Shown here: positions 1 to 8,605 of the stretch, one piece after another
Layout: each line of letters begins with the position of its first letter
Numbering within the stretch: the stretch's first letter is position 1
From: Streptomyces guryensis
GTDB taxonomy: Bacteria; Actinomycetota; Actinomycetes; Streptomycetales; Streptomycetaceae
Direction: 5' to 3'
Assembly: GCF_021261325.1 (NCBI RefSeq)
Contig: NZ_JAJSBI010000013.1
Coordinates: 62,001 to 126,000, forward strand
DNA: 64,000 bases
Notes under the pieces: generated by a model
What the model was told of the DNA's origin: nothing
What the model saw: only the letters and a program-made list of their open reading frames with translations
Databases searched by the model: none
Translations under genes and position numbers: made by a program

Positions 1-11
1 TGCCGCCGACG

Positions 12-413
12 GTGCGCCGCACCATGCTGTCCGTCGCTCAGGCGGAACCGGAGCGGGTGGCGGTGGCCCGTCAGCACCTGCGTGAGTTGCTGCACGACTG
101 GCCCTCGCCGGACCAGGTCGACTCGGCGGTGCTGCTGGTCTCCGAGATGCTCACCAACGTCCTCGTGCACACCGACGCCGACGCGCTGCTGCTGGCGGAG
201 GTGCGGGGCGAACCCGGCAGCCGTCGGATGCGCATCACGGTCACGGACACCAGCGACGCCCTCCCGCACAAGCGCCGCCCCGGTGAACTGGCCTCCTCCG
301 GGCGCGGGTTGATGCTCATCGAGCTGCTCGCGGACGCGTGGGGGGTGGACCCGCAGGGCGAGGGCAAGAGCATCTGGTTCGAGCTCTACGAGTCCGACGG
401 CTCGGGTACCTGA
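12..413 (+). CDS. ATP-binding anti-sigma-factor-type kinase (HATPase_c, RsbW-like), left end possibly cut
   Basis: Small GHKL ATPase of the serine-kinase anti-sigma type that Streptomyces carries in many copies. The N box is visible as SEMLTNVLVHT, the G1 box as VTDTSD and the G2 region as SSGRGLMLIELLADAWGV, ending with IWFEL, the usual layout of this roughly 130-residue family. Such proteins bind sigma factors or anti-anti-sigma partners; the partner is not in view. The first start codon seen is GTG at 12, but the frame is open to the window edge, so a few N-terminal residues may be missing. Its 3' end overlaps the convergent permease gene by 28 bp. Confidence 0.8.
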   Translation: MRRTMLSVAQAEPERVAVARQHLRELLHDWPSPDQVDSAVLLVSEMLTNVLVHTDADALLLAEVRGEPGSRRMRITVTDTSDALPHKRRPGELASSGRGLMLIELLADAWGVDPQGEGKSIWFELYESDGSGT

Positions 414-1447
414 TACCGCGCCCGCAGTTCGTGTACGACACCGAAGGCGGCGGCGGTGAGCGGCACGGCGAGCAGCATCCCGAGGACCCCGGCGACGGAG
501 GCCCCCGCCGTGATGGCCACCATCACCACCGCCGGGTGCATCTGCACGGTCCGGCTCTGGATCATCGGCGTGAGCACATGGCCCTCCAGGACCTGCACGG
601 CGAGGACGATCCCGAGCACCCACAGCGCGATCACGAACCCACGGTCGGCGAGCGCGACCAGCACCGCCACAGCACCGGAGATGAAAGCACCGAGGTAGGG
701 GATGAAGGCCCCGACGAAGACGAGCGCGCCGAGCCCGACGGCACCGGGCACATCCAGCACCAGCAGCCCCAGGGTGATGCAGACGGCATCGATGAGCGCG
801 ATGAAGCTGGTGCCGCGCATGAACCCCTCGACGGCCTCATAGGCCCGGCGGGCCATGGCCTCAAGGGTGACGCCGCTCTCCCCCGGAGCGAGGCCCCTGA
901 TCAGACCGGCGGCCTTGTGCGCATCGCGCAAGAAGAAGAAGACGAGGAACAGCGCCAGGACTGCCATGGCGATGCTCTCACCGACGACGCTGACCCCGCT
1001 GATGACATTGGAGGCGGCCGTCCCCCCGAACTTGGTGAGCAGCTCCTTGGCGTTCGTGGCGAGGTCGTCCAGCGAGGTCCCCGCCGCCCCGAAATGATCG
1101 GCGACCCCCTGGGCCGCGTCCTTCAGTGAGGCGACGATCTGGTCACCGGTGTCGATGAGCGCGGCGACGACGATGTACACGGCCCCACCGACCACCGCCA
1201 CGACCGCGACACAGGTGAGCCCGGCGGCGACGGACCGGTTGACCCTGGCCCTCACCAGCCGCCGGTGCAGCGGCCCCAGCAGGGCGGTCCCGAGCAGCGC
1301 GAGCAGCACCGGCGTCACGGCCGTACGGAACTGCGAGCACAGCAGCACCCCGACGTACACGACCCCGGCGAACAGCAGGATCACAGCGCACCAGGCGGCG
1401 AGCCGGAGAACGGGTCCGGGAAGCAGCGGTTGTCGGGGGGCCTGCAT
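386..1447 (-). CDS. AI-2E family transporter (PerM/UPF0118-type membrane protein)
   Basis: Polytopic membrane protein of 353 residues. The N-terminus (VLRLAAWCAVILLFAGVVYVG) forms the first of about seven to eight hydrophobic segments, followed by a central amphipathic loop (DLATNAKELLTKFGG) and the C-terminal helix set with PYLGAFISG and GHVLTPMI typical of the AI-2E/PerM family. Substrates of this family are largely unproven; some members extrude autoinducer-2 or act as Na+/H+ antiporters. I chose ATG at 1447 (MQAPRQPLLPG) because the in-frame extension to 1534 is Arg/Gly-rich and has no family resemblance. It is convergent with and overlaps the ATPase gene. Confidence 0.8.
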   Translation of the reverse strand: MQAPRQPLLPGPVLRLAAWCAVILLFAGVVYVGVLLCSQFRTAVTPVLLALLGTALLGPLHRRLVRARVNRSVAAGLTCVAVVAVVGGAVYIVVAALIDTGDQIVASLKDAAQGVADHFGAAGTSLDDLATNAKELLTKFGGTAASNVISGVSVVGESIAMAVLALFLVFFFLRDAHKAAGLIRGLAPGESGVTLEAMARRAYEAVEGFMRGTSFIALIDAVCITLGLLVLDVPGAVGLGALVFVGAFIPYLGAFISGAVAVLVALADRGFVIALWVLGIVLAVQVLEGHVLTPMIQSRTVQMHPAVVMVAITAGASVAGVLGMLLAVPLTAAAFGVVHELRARYQVPEPSDS

Positions 1448-1711
1448 CCTTCCATCTGGCCATATGTCAGCTCTACCGTCGCGCAGACACAGCCGAACGA
1501 GTCGCCCACCACTCCCGCTTCTACCGCCCCCCACCAGTGCAGATCACTTTCAGCAATCAGCTGCGACACTCCGAAGCGATCACCTAACGATCCCCGTAAC
1601 AAACAACCCCGGTCGGGTGTTACCAGCACCCGCCGGGTTCTCACCACAGGATCGAACGGACCGATCTCATGGGCAGCCATTCCAACGCTGAACAACGGCG
1701 CGAAGCAGGAC

Positions 1712-1742
1712 ATCGTCGGCCGGCTCCGAGCCGGCCGACGAT
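1712..1742 (-). terminator. Perfect 15-bp hairpin downstream of the pirin gene
   Basis: ATCGTCGGCCGGCTC (1712-1726) is followed after one base by its exact reverse complement (1728-1742), 12 bp past the pirin stop on the minus strand. No U-tract follows, as is common in Streptomyces. The rest of 1448-1753, about 300 bp without a gene, is the upstream region of the permease gene and shows no clear ORF. Confidence 0.65.
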
Positions 1743-1753
1743 CTGCCACGTAA

Positions 1754-2725
1754 CTACAGCCCGCCCTCGGACATCCCGTGCACGGCCGGGATCGTCCCCA
1801 GCCGGCCCTTCTGGAAGTCCTCGAACGCCTGCTGGAGTTCCTCGCGGGTGTTCATCACGAAGGGGCCGTAGTGGGCCATGGGCTCACGGATCGGCTGCCC
1901 GCCCAGCAGCACGACCTCCAGGTCCGGGGTGTGCGAGTCCTGCTTCTCGTCCGCGCGGACGGTCAGCGCGGAGCCCGCGCCGAACACGGCGGTCTGGCCC
2001 ATCTCGACCGGTCGGCGCTCGGCACCGACCGCGCCCCGGCCGGCGAGGACGTACGCGAGGCCGTTGAAGTCCTCGCGCCACGGCAGGGTGATCTCCGAAC
2101 CCGGTGCCAGCGTCGCGTGAATCATCGTGATCGGCGTGTGCGTGATGCCGGGGCCCTGGTGGCCGTCCAGCTCACCGGCGATGACCCGCAGCAGCGCGCC
2201 GCCGTCCGGTGTCGTCAGCAGCTGAACGTTTCCGCCGCGGATGTCCTGGTAGCGCGGAGCCATCATCTTGTCCCTGGCCGGGAGGTTCACCCACAGCTGC
2301 AGGCCGTGGAAGAGGCCGCCCGACATGACGAGGGACTCCGGCGGGGCCTCGATGTGCAGCAGGCCCGAGCCCGCGGTCATCCACTGGGTGTCGCCGTTGG
2401 TGATGGTGCCGCCACCGCCGTTGGAGTCCTGGTGGTCGAAGATCCCGTCGATGATGTACGTGACGGTCTCGAAGCCGCGGTGCGGGTGCCAGGGGGTGCC
2501 CTTGGGCTCGCCCGGCGCGTACTCCACCTCGCCCATCTGATCCATCATGATGAACGGGTCGAGGTACTTGTAGTTGATCCCGGCGAAGGCCCGGCGCACC
2601 GGGAAGCCCTCGCCCTCGAAACCGCTCGGCGCGGTCGTGACGGCGAGCACGGGACGCGCCACGGCGTCGGCCGGAGCAGCCACTCGGGGCAGGGTCAGCG
2701 GGTTCTCGACGGTCACTGCAGGCAT
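1754..2725 (-). CDS. Pirin family protein
   Basis: Bicupin of the pirin family, 323 residues. The metal-binding residues of the N-terminal cupin are all present: H80 and H82 in the WHPHRGFET motif, H124 and E126 in LLHIEAPP, matching the H-H-H-E ligands known for human pirin. The C-terminal cupin (AYVLAGRGAVG) is present without ligands. Pirins bind Fe or other metals; bacterial members include quercetinase-like dioxygenases and metabolic regulators, so the exact role is open. A strong ribosome binding site (AAGGAGG) lies 6-7 bp before the ATG at 2725. Transcribed alone, with a hairpin after the stop. Confidence 0.88.
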   Translation of the reverse strand: MPAVTVENPLTLPRVAAPADAVARPVLAVTTAPSGFEGEGFPVRRAFAGINYKYLDPFIMMDQMGEVEYAPGEPKGTPWHPHRGFETVTYIIDGIFDHQDSNGGGGTITNGDTQWMTAGSGLLHIEAPPESLVMSGGLFHGLQLWVNLPARDKMMAPRYQDIRGGNVQLLTTPDGGALLRVIAGELDGHQGPGITHTPITMIHATLAPGSEITLPWREDFNGLAYVLAGRGAVGAERRPVEMGQTAVFGAGSALTVRADEKQDSHTPDLEVVLLGGQPIREPMAHYGPFVMNTREELQQAFEDFQKGRLGTIPAVHGMSEGGL

Positions 2726-2790
2726 GTCGGTACCTCCTTGTGCGGCCAGTTTAGTTGAGCATTGAACTTTCTGCCACCCGTAACAGAGAA

Positions 2791-2816
2791 AGCCCGGAGG
2801 GCATTCCCTCCGGGCT
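2791..2816 (-). terminator. Hairpin terminator for the SseB-like gene
   Basis: Perfect inverted repeat AGCCCGGAGGG / CCCTCCGGGCT with a 4-base loop, 15 bp beyond the stop of the minus-strand gene at 2831. On the minus strand it is followed by TTCTCTGTT, a weak T-rich tail. Confidence 0.75.
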
Positions 2817-2830
2817 CCGGCAGGCAGGTG

Positions 2831-3298
2831 TCAGCCGTACATTCTGCGCATCGCGAACTCGACCATCTGCTCCACGGCCTTCGCGTCGAAGACCATGCGG
2901 TGCTCGCCCTCCATGTCGAGGACGAAGCCGTAGCCGGTCGGGAGCAGGTCGATGACCTCGGCCCCCGTGATCACGAAGTACTTGGACTCCTTGCCCGCGT
3001 ACCGGCGCAGCTCCTTGAGCGAGGTGAACATCGGGATCACCGGCTGCTGGGTGTTGTGCAGGGCGAGGAATCCGGGGTTGTCGCCGCGTGGGCAGTAGAC
3101 CTTCGACGTGGCGAAGACCTGCTGGAAGTCCTCCGCGGACAGCTGGCCGGTGGTGAAGGCCCGTACCGCGTCCGCGAGGGACGGCGGGGACGGCTCGGGA
3201 TACAGCGGTTGCTGCTGCCCGTAACCGCCGGGGCCCTGCTGCGGCTGGGCGTACTGCTGCTGCGCACCCGCACCCACGTTCTGGTCGTAGCCGTACAT
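2831..3298 (-). CDS. SseB family protein
   Basis: Protein of 155 residues. The first 35 residues are a low-complexity Gln/Gly/Tyr/Pro segment (GAGAQQQYAQPQQGPGG). Residues about 40-150 match the SseB N-terminal-like domain found in many actinobacterial cytosolic proteins, with VYCPRGDNPGFLAL, IPMFTSLKELRRYAG and VIDLLPTGYGFVLD. The name comes from a type III secretion protein but no secretion system is implied here; function is unknown. It is divergent from the acyl-CoA dehydrogenase gene, with 149 bp between them. Confidence 0.8.
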   Translation of the reverse strand: MYGYDQNVGAGAQQQYAQPQQGPGGYGQQQPLYPEPSPPSLADAVRAFTTGQLSAEDFQQVFATSKVYCPRGDNPGFLALHNTQQPVIPMFTSLKELRRYAGKESKYFVITGAEVIDLLPTGYGFVLDMEGEHRMVFDAKAVEQMVEFAMRRMYG

Positions 3299-3447
3299 GA
3301 GCGCAAGAGTACTGAGTCACAGATGACCCATTCGGGGTTGCTTCTTATTACCGACGGGTAGCATCATCGTAGCTACTTGTTGGTACGTGAACTAGCGCGA
3401 GGAGCTACACCCGGTGCCTCGCCGATCTCTTTAACGGAGCAGTCGCC

Positions 3448-5274
3448 ATGGGGCACTACAAGTCGAATCTGCGCGACATCGAGTTCAACCTCTTCGAGGT
3501 CCTCGGGCGGGACAAGCTGTACGGCACCGGCCCGTTCGAGGAGATGGACGTCGACACCGCCAGGAGCATCCTCGAGGAGCTGACCCGCCTCGCGGAGAAC
3601 GAGCTGGCGGAGTCCTTCGCGGACGCCGACCGCAACCCGCCGGTCTTCGACCCGGAGACGAACACCGCCCCGGTCCCGGCGTCCTTCAAGAAGAGCTACA
3701 AGGCCTTCATGGACTCGGAGTACTGGCGGCTCGGCCTGCCCGAGGAGATCGGCGGCACCACTTCGCCCCGCTCCCTGATCTGGGCCTTCGCCGAGCTGAT
3801 CCTGGGCGCCAACCCGGCCGTCTGGATGTACTCCTCGGGCCCCGCGTTCGCCGGCATCCTCTTCGAGGAGGGCAACGAGGTCCAGAAGCACATCGCCAAG
3901 GTCGCCGTGGAGAAGCAGTGGGGCTCCACGATGGTCCTCACCGAGCCCGACGCCGGTTCGGACGTCGGCGCCGGCCGCACCAAGGCGATCCAGCAGGAGG
4001 ACGGCTCCTGGCACATCGAGGGCGTGAAGCGCTTCATCACGTCCGGTGAGCACGACATGGAGGAGAACATCCTCCACTACGTCCTCGCCCGCCCCGAGGG
4101 CGCAGGACCCGGCACCAAGGGCCTGTCCCTCTTCCTCGTCCCGAAGTACCTCTTCGACTTCGAGACCGGCGAGCTGGGCGAGCGCAACGGCGTGTACGCG
4201 ACGAACGTCGAGCACAAGATGGGCCTGAAGGCCTCCAACACCTGCGAGATGACCTTCGGCGACCAGCACCCCGCAAAGGGCTGGCTGATCGGCGACAAGC
4301 ACGACGGCATCCGCCAGATGTTCCGCATCATCGAGTTCGCCCGCATGATGGTCGGCACGAAGGCGATCTCCACGCTGTCGACGGGCTACCTGAACGCGCT
4401 GGAGTACGCCAAGGAGCGCGTCCAGGGCCCCGACCTGGCGAACTTCATGGACAAGACCGCGCCCAAGGTCACCATCACGCACCACCCGGACGTCCGCCGC
4501 TCGCTGATGACGCAGAAGGCGTACGCGGAGGGCATGCGCGCCCTGGTGCTCTACACGGCCTCCCTCCAGGACGAGATCCAGGTCAAGGAGGCGGCGGGCG
4601 AGGACATCAAGGCGCTGGAGGCCCTGAACGACCTGCTCCTGCCGATCGTCAAGGGCTACGGCTCCGAGAAGGGCTACGAGCAGCTCGCCCAGTCGCTGCA
4701 GACCTTCGGCGGCTCCGGCTTCCTGCAGGAGTACCCGATCGAGCAGTACATCCGCGACGCCAAGATCGACACGCTGTACGAGGGCACCACCGCGATCCAG
4801 GGCCAGGACTACTTCTTCCGGAAGATCGTCCGCAACCAGGGCGCCGCGCTGAACTCGCTCGCCGAGGACATCAAGAAGTTCCTGGCGCTCGGCGAGGGCG
4901 GCGAGGAGCTGGCCGGCGCCCGGGAGCACCTCGCGAAGGCCGCCGTCGAGCTGGAGGCCATCGTCGGCCTGATGCTGACCGACCTCGCGGCCACCGAGCA
5001 GGACGTCAAGAACATCTACAAGGTGGGCCTGAACACCAGCCGCCTGCTGCTGGCCTCCGGTGACGTGGTCGTCGGATACCTGCTGCTCAAGGGTGCCGCG
5101 ATCGCCGCCGAGAAGCTTCCGACGGCCTCCGCGAAGGACAAGGCGTTCTACACGGGCAAGATCGCGGCGGCGAAGTTCTTCGCGGCCAACGTCCTGCCGG
5201 GGGTCACCGGCGCCCGCAAGCTCGCCGAGAACGTCGAGCTGGACCTGATGGAGCTGGACGAGGCGGCGTTCTAA
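3448..5274 (+). CDS. Acyl-CoA dehydrogenase, long form with C-terminal extension
   Basis: FAD-dependent acyl-CoA dehydrogenase of 608 residues, the large class (similar to mycobacterial FadE5) rather than the usual 380-400. Signature regions: MVLTEPDAGSDVGAGRTKA (FAD/substrate contact), GVKRFITSGEHDM, and near residue 445 IRDAKIDTLYEGTTAIQGQDYF, where the Glu after LY is the position of the catalytic base in this family. The C-terminal about 130 residues (LAATEQDVKNIYKVGLNTSRLLLASGD) form the acetyl-CoA-dehydrogenase C-like domain. The ATG at 3448 has GGAG 9 bp upstream. The promoter region contains TACC-GACG-GGTA (3349-3360), a palindrome that could be an operator for a fatty-acid regulator. 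Confidence 0.88.
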   Translation: MGHYKSNLRDIEFNLFEVLGRDKLYGTGPFEEMDVDTARSILEELTRLAENELAESFADADRNPPVFDPETNTAPVPASFKKSYKAFMDSEYWRLGLPEEIGGTTSPRSLIWAFAELILGANPAVWMYSSGPAFAGILFEEGNEVQKHIAKVAVEKQWGSTMVLTEPDAGSDVGAGRTKAIQQEDGSWHIEGVKRFITSGEHDMEENILHYVLARPEGAGPGTKGLSLFLVPKYLFDFETGELGERNGVYATNVEHKMGLKASNTCEMTFGDQHPAKGWLIGDKHDGIRQMFRIIEFARMMVGTKAISTLSTGYLNALEYAKERVQGPDLANFMDKTAPKVTITHHPDVRRSLMTQKAYAEGMRALVLYTASLQDEIQVKEAAGEDIKALEALNDLLLPIVKGYGSEKGYEQLAQSLQTFGGSGFLQEYPIEQYIRDAKIDTLYEGTTAIQGQDYFFRKIVRNQGAALNSLAEDIKKFLALGEGGEELAGAREHLAKAAVELEAIVGLMLTDLAATEQDVKNIYKVGLNTSRLLLASGDVVVGYLLLKGAAIAAEKLPTASAKDKAFYTGKIAAAKFFAANVLPGVTGARKLAENVELDLMELDEAAF

Positions 5275-5314
5275 CCTCTCCGTTTCCGGGTAGCCAGAAC
5301 TCCACATCGCCCTC

Positions 5315-5353
5315 ACGAGGGCCCACTCCCCATCACGAGGAGTGGGCCCTCGT
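5315..5353 (+). terminator. Perfect 15-bp hairpin after the acyl-CoA dehydrogenase
   Basis: ACGAGGGCCCACTCC (5315-5329) pairs exactly with GGAGTGGGCCCTCGT (5339-5353) across a 9-base loop. It sits between the dehydrogenase stop (5274) and the aminopeptidase start (5374), so it should end the upstream transcript. Confidence 0.75.
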
Positions 5354-5373
5354 ACGTCGTTAAGGTGAACCCC

Positions 5374-6672
5374 ATGAGCGAACCCCACCGCTTCGACCGC
5401 GGCCACACCGACGACCTCGTGTCCTTCCTGACGGCGAGCCCGTCGCCGTACCACGCGGTGGCGAGCGCCGCCGAGCGGCTGGAGAAGGCGGGGTTCCGGC
5501 AGGTCGCGGAGACGGACGCCTGGGACGGGACGACCGGTGGCAGGTATGTGCTGCGCGGCGGCGCGATCGTGGCCTGGTACGTCCCCGAGGGCGCGGTGCC
5601 CCACACTCCGTTCCGTATCGTCGGCGCACACACCGACTCCCCGAACCTGCGGGTCAAGCCGCTGCCCGACACCGGGGCGCACGGCTGGCGCCAGGTGGCG
5701 GTGGAGATCTACGGCGGGCCGCTGCTCAACTCCTGGCTGGACCGCGACCTGGGCCTGGCCGGCCGGCTGACCCTGCGCAATGGCTCGACGCGGCTGGTGA
5801 ACGTCGACCGGCCGCTCCTGAGGGTCCCCCAACTCGCCATCCACCTGGACCGTTCGGTGTCCGGGGAGGGCCTCAAGCTCGACAAGCAGCGCCATGTGAC
5901 GCCGATCTGGGGGCTGGGCGGCGATGTGCGCGACGGGGACCTGATCGCCTTCCTGGAGGAGACCGCGGGGCTGCCGGCGGGGGAGGTCACCGGCTGGGAC
6001 CTGATGACGCACTCCGTGGAGCCGCCGGCCTACCTGGGCCGCGACAAGGAGCTGCTCGCGGGACCGCGCATGGACAACCTGCTCTCCGTGCATGCGGCGG
6101 TGGCCGCGCTGACGGCGGTGTCCTCCGGCGGTGCGGACCTGCCGTACATCCCGGTGCTGGCCGCCTTCGACCACGAGGAGAACGGCTCGCAGTCGGACAC
6201 GGGCGCGGACGGGCCGCTGCTCGGCAGCGTGCTGGAGCGTTCGGTGTTCGCGCGCGGAGGCTCGTTCGAGGACCGGGCAAGAGCCTTCGCGGGCACGGTG
6301 TGCCTGTCGTCGGACACCGGTCACGCGGTGCACCCCAACTACGCGGAGCGGCACGACCCGACGCACCACCCCCGGGTCAACGGCGGGCCGATCCTCAAGG
6401 TCAACGTCAACAACCGCTACGCCACGGACGGTTCGGGCCGCGCGGTCTTCGCCGCCGCCTGCGAGAAGGCGAACGTCCCCTTCCAGTCCTTCGTCTCCAA
6501 CAACTCCATGCCGTGCGGCACGACGATCGGCCCGATCACCGCGGCCCGGCACGGCATCAAGACCGTCGACATCGGCGTGGCGATCCTGTCGATGCACAGC
6601 GCACGCGAGCTGTGCGGCGCGGACGACCCGTATCTGCTGGCGAATTCGCTGGTGGCGTTCCTGGAGGGGTAG
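5374..6672 (+). CDS. M18 family aminopeptidase (aspartyl aminopeptidase type)
   Basis: Cytosolic zinc aminopeptidase of the M18 family, 432 residues, the normal length. Metal and catalytic motifs are in order: VGAHTDSPNLRVKP (first His/Asp), AGPRMDNLLSVHAAV (bridging Asp), FDHEENGSQSDTGADGP (the catalytic Glu pair), CLSSDTGHAVHPNY and, at the C-terminus, GVAILSMHSARELCG (last His ligand). M18 enzymes release N-terminal acidic or neutral residues from peptides. I prefer the ATG at 5374 (MSEPHRFDRG) over the GTG three codons upstream. It follows directly on a terminator, so it must have its own promoter within the hairpin region or read-through transcription. Confidence 0.9.
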   Translation: MSEPHRFDRGHTDDLVSFLTASPSPYHAVASAAERLEKAGFRQVAETDAWDGTTGGRYVLRGGAIVAWYVPEGAVPHTPFRIVGAHTDSPNLRVKPLPDTGAHGWRQVAVEIYGGPLLNSWLDRDLGLAGRLTLRNGSTRLVNVDRPLLRVPQLAIHLDRSVSGEGLKLDKQRHVTPIWGLGGDVRDGDLIAFLEETAGLPAGEVTGWDLMTHSVEPPAYLGRDKELLAGPRMDNLLSVHAAVAALTAVSSGGADLPYIPVLAAFDHEENGSQSDTGADGPLLGSVLERSVFARGGSFEDRARAFAGTVCLSSDTGHAVHPNYAERHDPTHHPRVNGGPILKVNVNNRYATDGSGRAVFAAACEKANVPFQSFVSNNSMPCGTTIGPITAARHGIKTVDIGVAILSMHSARELCGADDPYLLANSLVAFLEG

Positions 6673-6753
6673 CCAACCGGGCCGCCGCGCATGGGTGATG
6701 TCCGTCCGGGTACCCGGGTTCTACCGCAACGACCGGACAGGGAGGCGACACTC

Positions 6754-7005
6754 ATGGGCCTCGGCGGGTGCATCATCCTCATCGCCGTGGGAGCCATCCT
6801 CACGTTCGCGACCGACTGGCACATGCAAGGGGTCAACCTCGACCTGGTCGGCATCATCCTGATGATCGTCGGCCTGATCGGAGTCAGCACCTTCAGCAGC
6901 ATCGCCCGGCGCCGGCGCGTCGTGGTACCGCCGACCACACCGGTGGTGGACGAGGAGGTTCGTCATCGCCGCACGGATGGATACTCCGACGGATACGGCG
7001 TGTAA
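6754..7005 (+). CDS. Small membrane protein, DUF6458-like
   Basis: Protein of 83 residues with two predicted membrane helices, GGCIILIAVGAILTFATDW and LVGIILMIVGLIGVST, and a cytosolic basic/acidic tail (ARRRRVVVPP ... DEEVRHRRTDGYSDGYGV). This two-helix layout matches the actinobacterial DUF6458 family of unknown function. The ATG at 6754 is preceded by GGGAGG (6739-6744) with 9 bp spacing, which decides against the upstream in-frame starts. Confidence 0.75.
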   Translation: MGLGGCIILIAVGAILTFATDWHMQGVNLDLVGIILMIVGLIGVSTFSSIARRRRVVVPPTTPVVDEEVRHRRTDGYSDGYGV

Positions 7006-7213
7006 CGGACAGGGCAGGCCAAACGGATACGTCACGTAAGGGACACCTCCCCTGCTGACGGACGCACAGGGCAAGCAGCGACAACCGTGAGCATTCTGTG
7101 ATCAGGGATGTCTTGTTGACTTGTGTGAAAACAGTGAAGACTCCGGAGTGTTGTAGTGCCCGGGGGGTCGCACGTGCCGGGCGTGAACCATCAGCGCACC
7201 CGGAGGGCTCCCC

Positions 7214-8374
7214 GTGCTCCACTCGGCGGAGACGACCGCCGTGGCACCCGTCGCGGGACCACGGCACCCACGACGGCACGCGGCCCGCCGCGCCCACGCC
7301 GCACCCGACGAACTCGACCGTCCGCTGCGGCTCGTGGTACTGATCCCGGCCCACAACGAAGAGGCCCGCATCGCCGACGCCGTCCAGGGCCTCTGGCGGC
7401 AGACCCGACGTCCCGACCTGATCGTCGTCGTGTGCGACAACTGCACCGACGCCACCGCCGAGATCGCCGCCGCACACGGCGCGCAGGTCTTCCACACCGA
7501 GGGCAACACGCACAAGAAGGCCGGTGCCCTCAACCAGGCCATCGCCTGGGTGCTGCCCCACCTCGAGGAACGCGACCTGCTGCTGGTGCAGGACGCCGAC
7601 ACCGTGCTCGACCCGTGGTTCAACGAGACCGCGATGGGCACCTTCAACCGCAAGGTCGGGGCCGTCGGCGGGGTCTTCTACGGCGAGGAGGGCGGCGGCT
7701 TCCTCGGACTGCTCCAGCGCATGGAGTTCCACCGCTACGCCTGGGAGCTGGAACGTTCCGGCGGCAAGGCGCAGGTTCTCACCGGCACCGGCACGATGTT
7801 CCGCGCGCGGGTGCTGCGCGAGGTCCGCGCCGCCCGTCGCGCCGGGATCATCGGCGGCGGCAACAGCTACTACAGCCTCGCCTCGTTGACCGAGGACGAC
7901 GAGATGACGAAGGCCGTCAAGACCCTCGGCTACCGCGCCATGTCACCGGCCGGGTGCGCCGTCACCACCGAGGTCATGCCGACCCTGGGCAAGCTGTGGC
8001 ACCAGCGGCTGCGCTGGCAGCGGGGCGCGCTGGAGAACCTGCGCGACTACGGCTGGACCCGGGTGACCGCGCGCTACTTCCTGCAGCAGTTCATGATGGG
8101 CTTCGGCGCCCTGTGCTTCCTGGTCTATCTGACCTACATGACCACCTGTACGACGCTGTACGGCTGGCCCGGGTTCTCCCCGTTCTGGACGGCGATCGGG
8201 CTGCTCTTCGTGGTCGAGAAGACGGTCTCCGTACGACGGGCCGGGCCCAGGGCGGTGGTGGTCGCCGCGCTGATGATCCCCGAGATGCTCTACGACCTCT
8301 TCCAGCATGCCGTCTACTTCACCTCGCTGTGGGGGCTGGTGCGCCGCAGCGAGGAGAAGTGGGTGGCGACCTGA
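7214..8374 (+). CDS. Family 2 membrane glycosyltransferase
   Basis: Processive-type GT2 enzyme of 386 residues. The cytosolic domain begins with LVVLIPAHNEEARI (nucleotide-sugar binding), has the DAD metal motif in LLVQDADTVLDPWF, the acceptor/catalytic acid region TEDDEMT and the QRLRW (Q-x-x-R-W) motif characteristic of cellulose, hyaluronan and chitin synthase-like enzymes. About three hydrophobic segments follow at the C-terminus (FMMGFGALCFLVYLTYM, FSPFWTAIGLLFVV, AVVVAALMIPEMLYDLF). The product polysaccharide cannot be read from sequence. Starts at GTG 7214 with CGGAGGG just upstream. The 54-codon ORF 60 bp downstream is probably co-transcribed. Confidence 0.85.
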   Translation: MLHSAETTAVAPVAGPRHPRRHAARRAHAAPDELDRPLRLVVLIPAHNEEARIADAVQGLWRQTRRPDLIVVVCDNCTDATAEIAAAHGAQVFHTEGNTHKKAGALNQAIAWVLPHLEERDLLLVQDADTVLDPWFNETAMGTFNRKVGAVGGVFYGEEGGGFLGLLQRMEFHRYAWELERSGGKAQVLTGTGTMFRARVLREVRAARRAGIIGGGNSYYSLASLTEDDEMTKAVKTLGYRAMSPAGCAVTTEVMPTLGKLWHQRLRWQRGALENLRDYGWTRVTARYFLQQFMMGFGALCFLVYLTYMTTCTTLYGWPGFSPFWTAIGLLFVVEKTVSVRRAGPRAVVVAALMIPEMLYDLFQHAVYFTSLWGLVRRSEEKWVAT

Positions 8375-8434
8375 CACCCCATTGACCCACCCCCCGCGAA
8401 CCAACCCCCGCACACCCTCCAGGAGACGCACGAC

Positions 8435-8599
8435 ATGTACGGAAGAGTGATCGGCGCCGGGACCACGGGCGCCGGCGGCGCCACGCTGGCCGCCACGGGC
8501 ATGTGGATGAACAGCATGGCGCTGCTCGTCACGGCCACGACCCTGATGGCCGCAGGGGTGGCCCTGTTCAAGCTGGCGCCGCGCCCGCGCCGTCGCTGA
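8435..8599 (+). CDS. 54-residue hydrophobic peptide, probable glycosyltransferase partner
   Basis: ATG at 8435 with AGGAG 9 bp upstream opens a 54-codon frame ending TGA at 8597-8599. The peptide starts MYGRVIGAGTTGAGGATLAA, has one hydrophobic stretch (MALLVTATTLMAAGVALFKL) and ends in a basic PRPRRR tail, consistent with a single-span membrane peptide with its C-terminus inside. It lies 60 bp after the glycosyltransferase on the same strand and stops 6 bp before the convergent NHL gene. Function unknown; coding status is inferred from the ribosome binding site, composition and position. Confidence 0.6.
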   Translation: MYGRVIGAGTTGAGGATLAATGMWMNSMALLVTATTLMAAGVALFKLAPRPRRR

Positions 8600-8605
8600 C
8601 CCCGG

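Noticed and set aside
3373..6597. 1074-residue minus-strand open frame opposite the acyl-CoA dehydrogenase and aminopeptidase
   Set aside because: Shadow of two well-supported plus-strand genes; composition (Arg/Val/His/Gln-rich, no domains) is typical of antisense frames in high-GC DNA.
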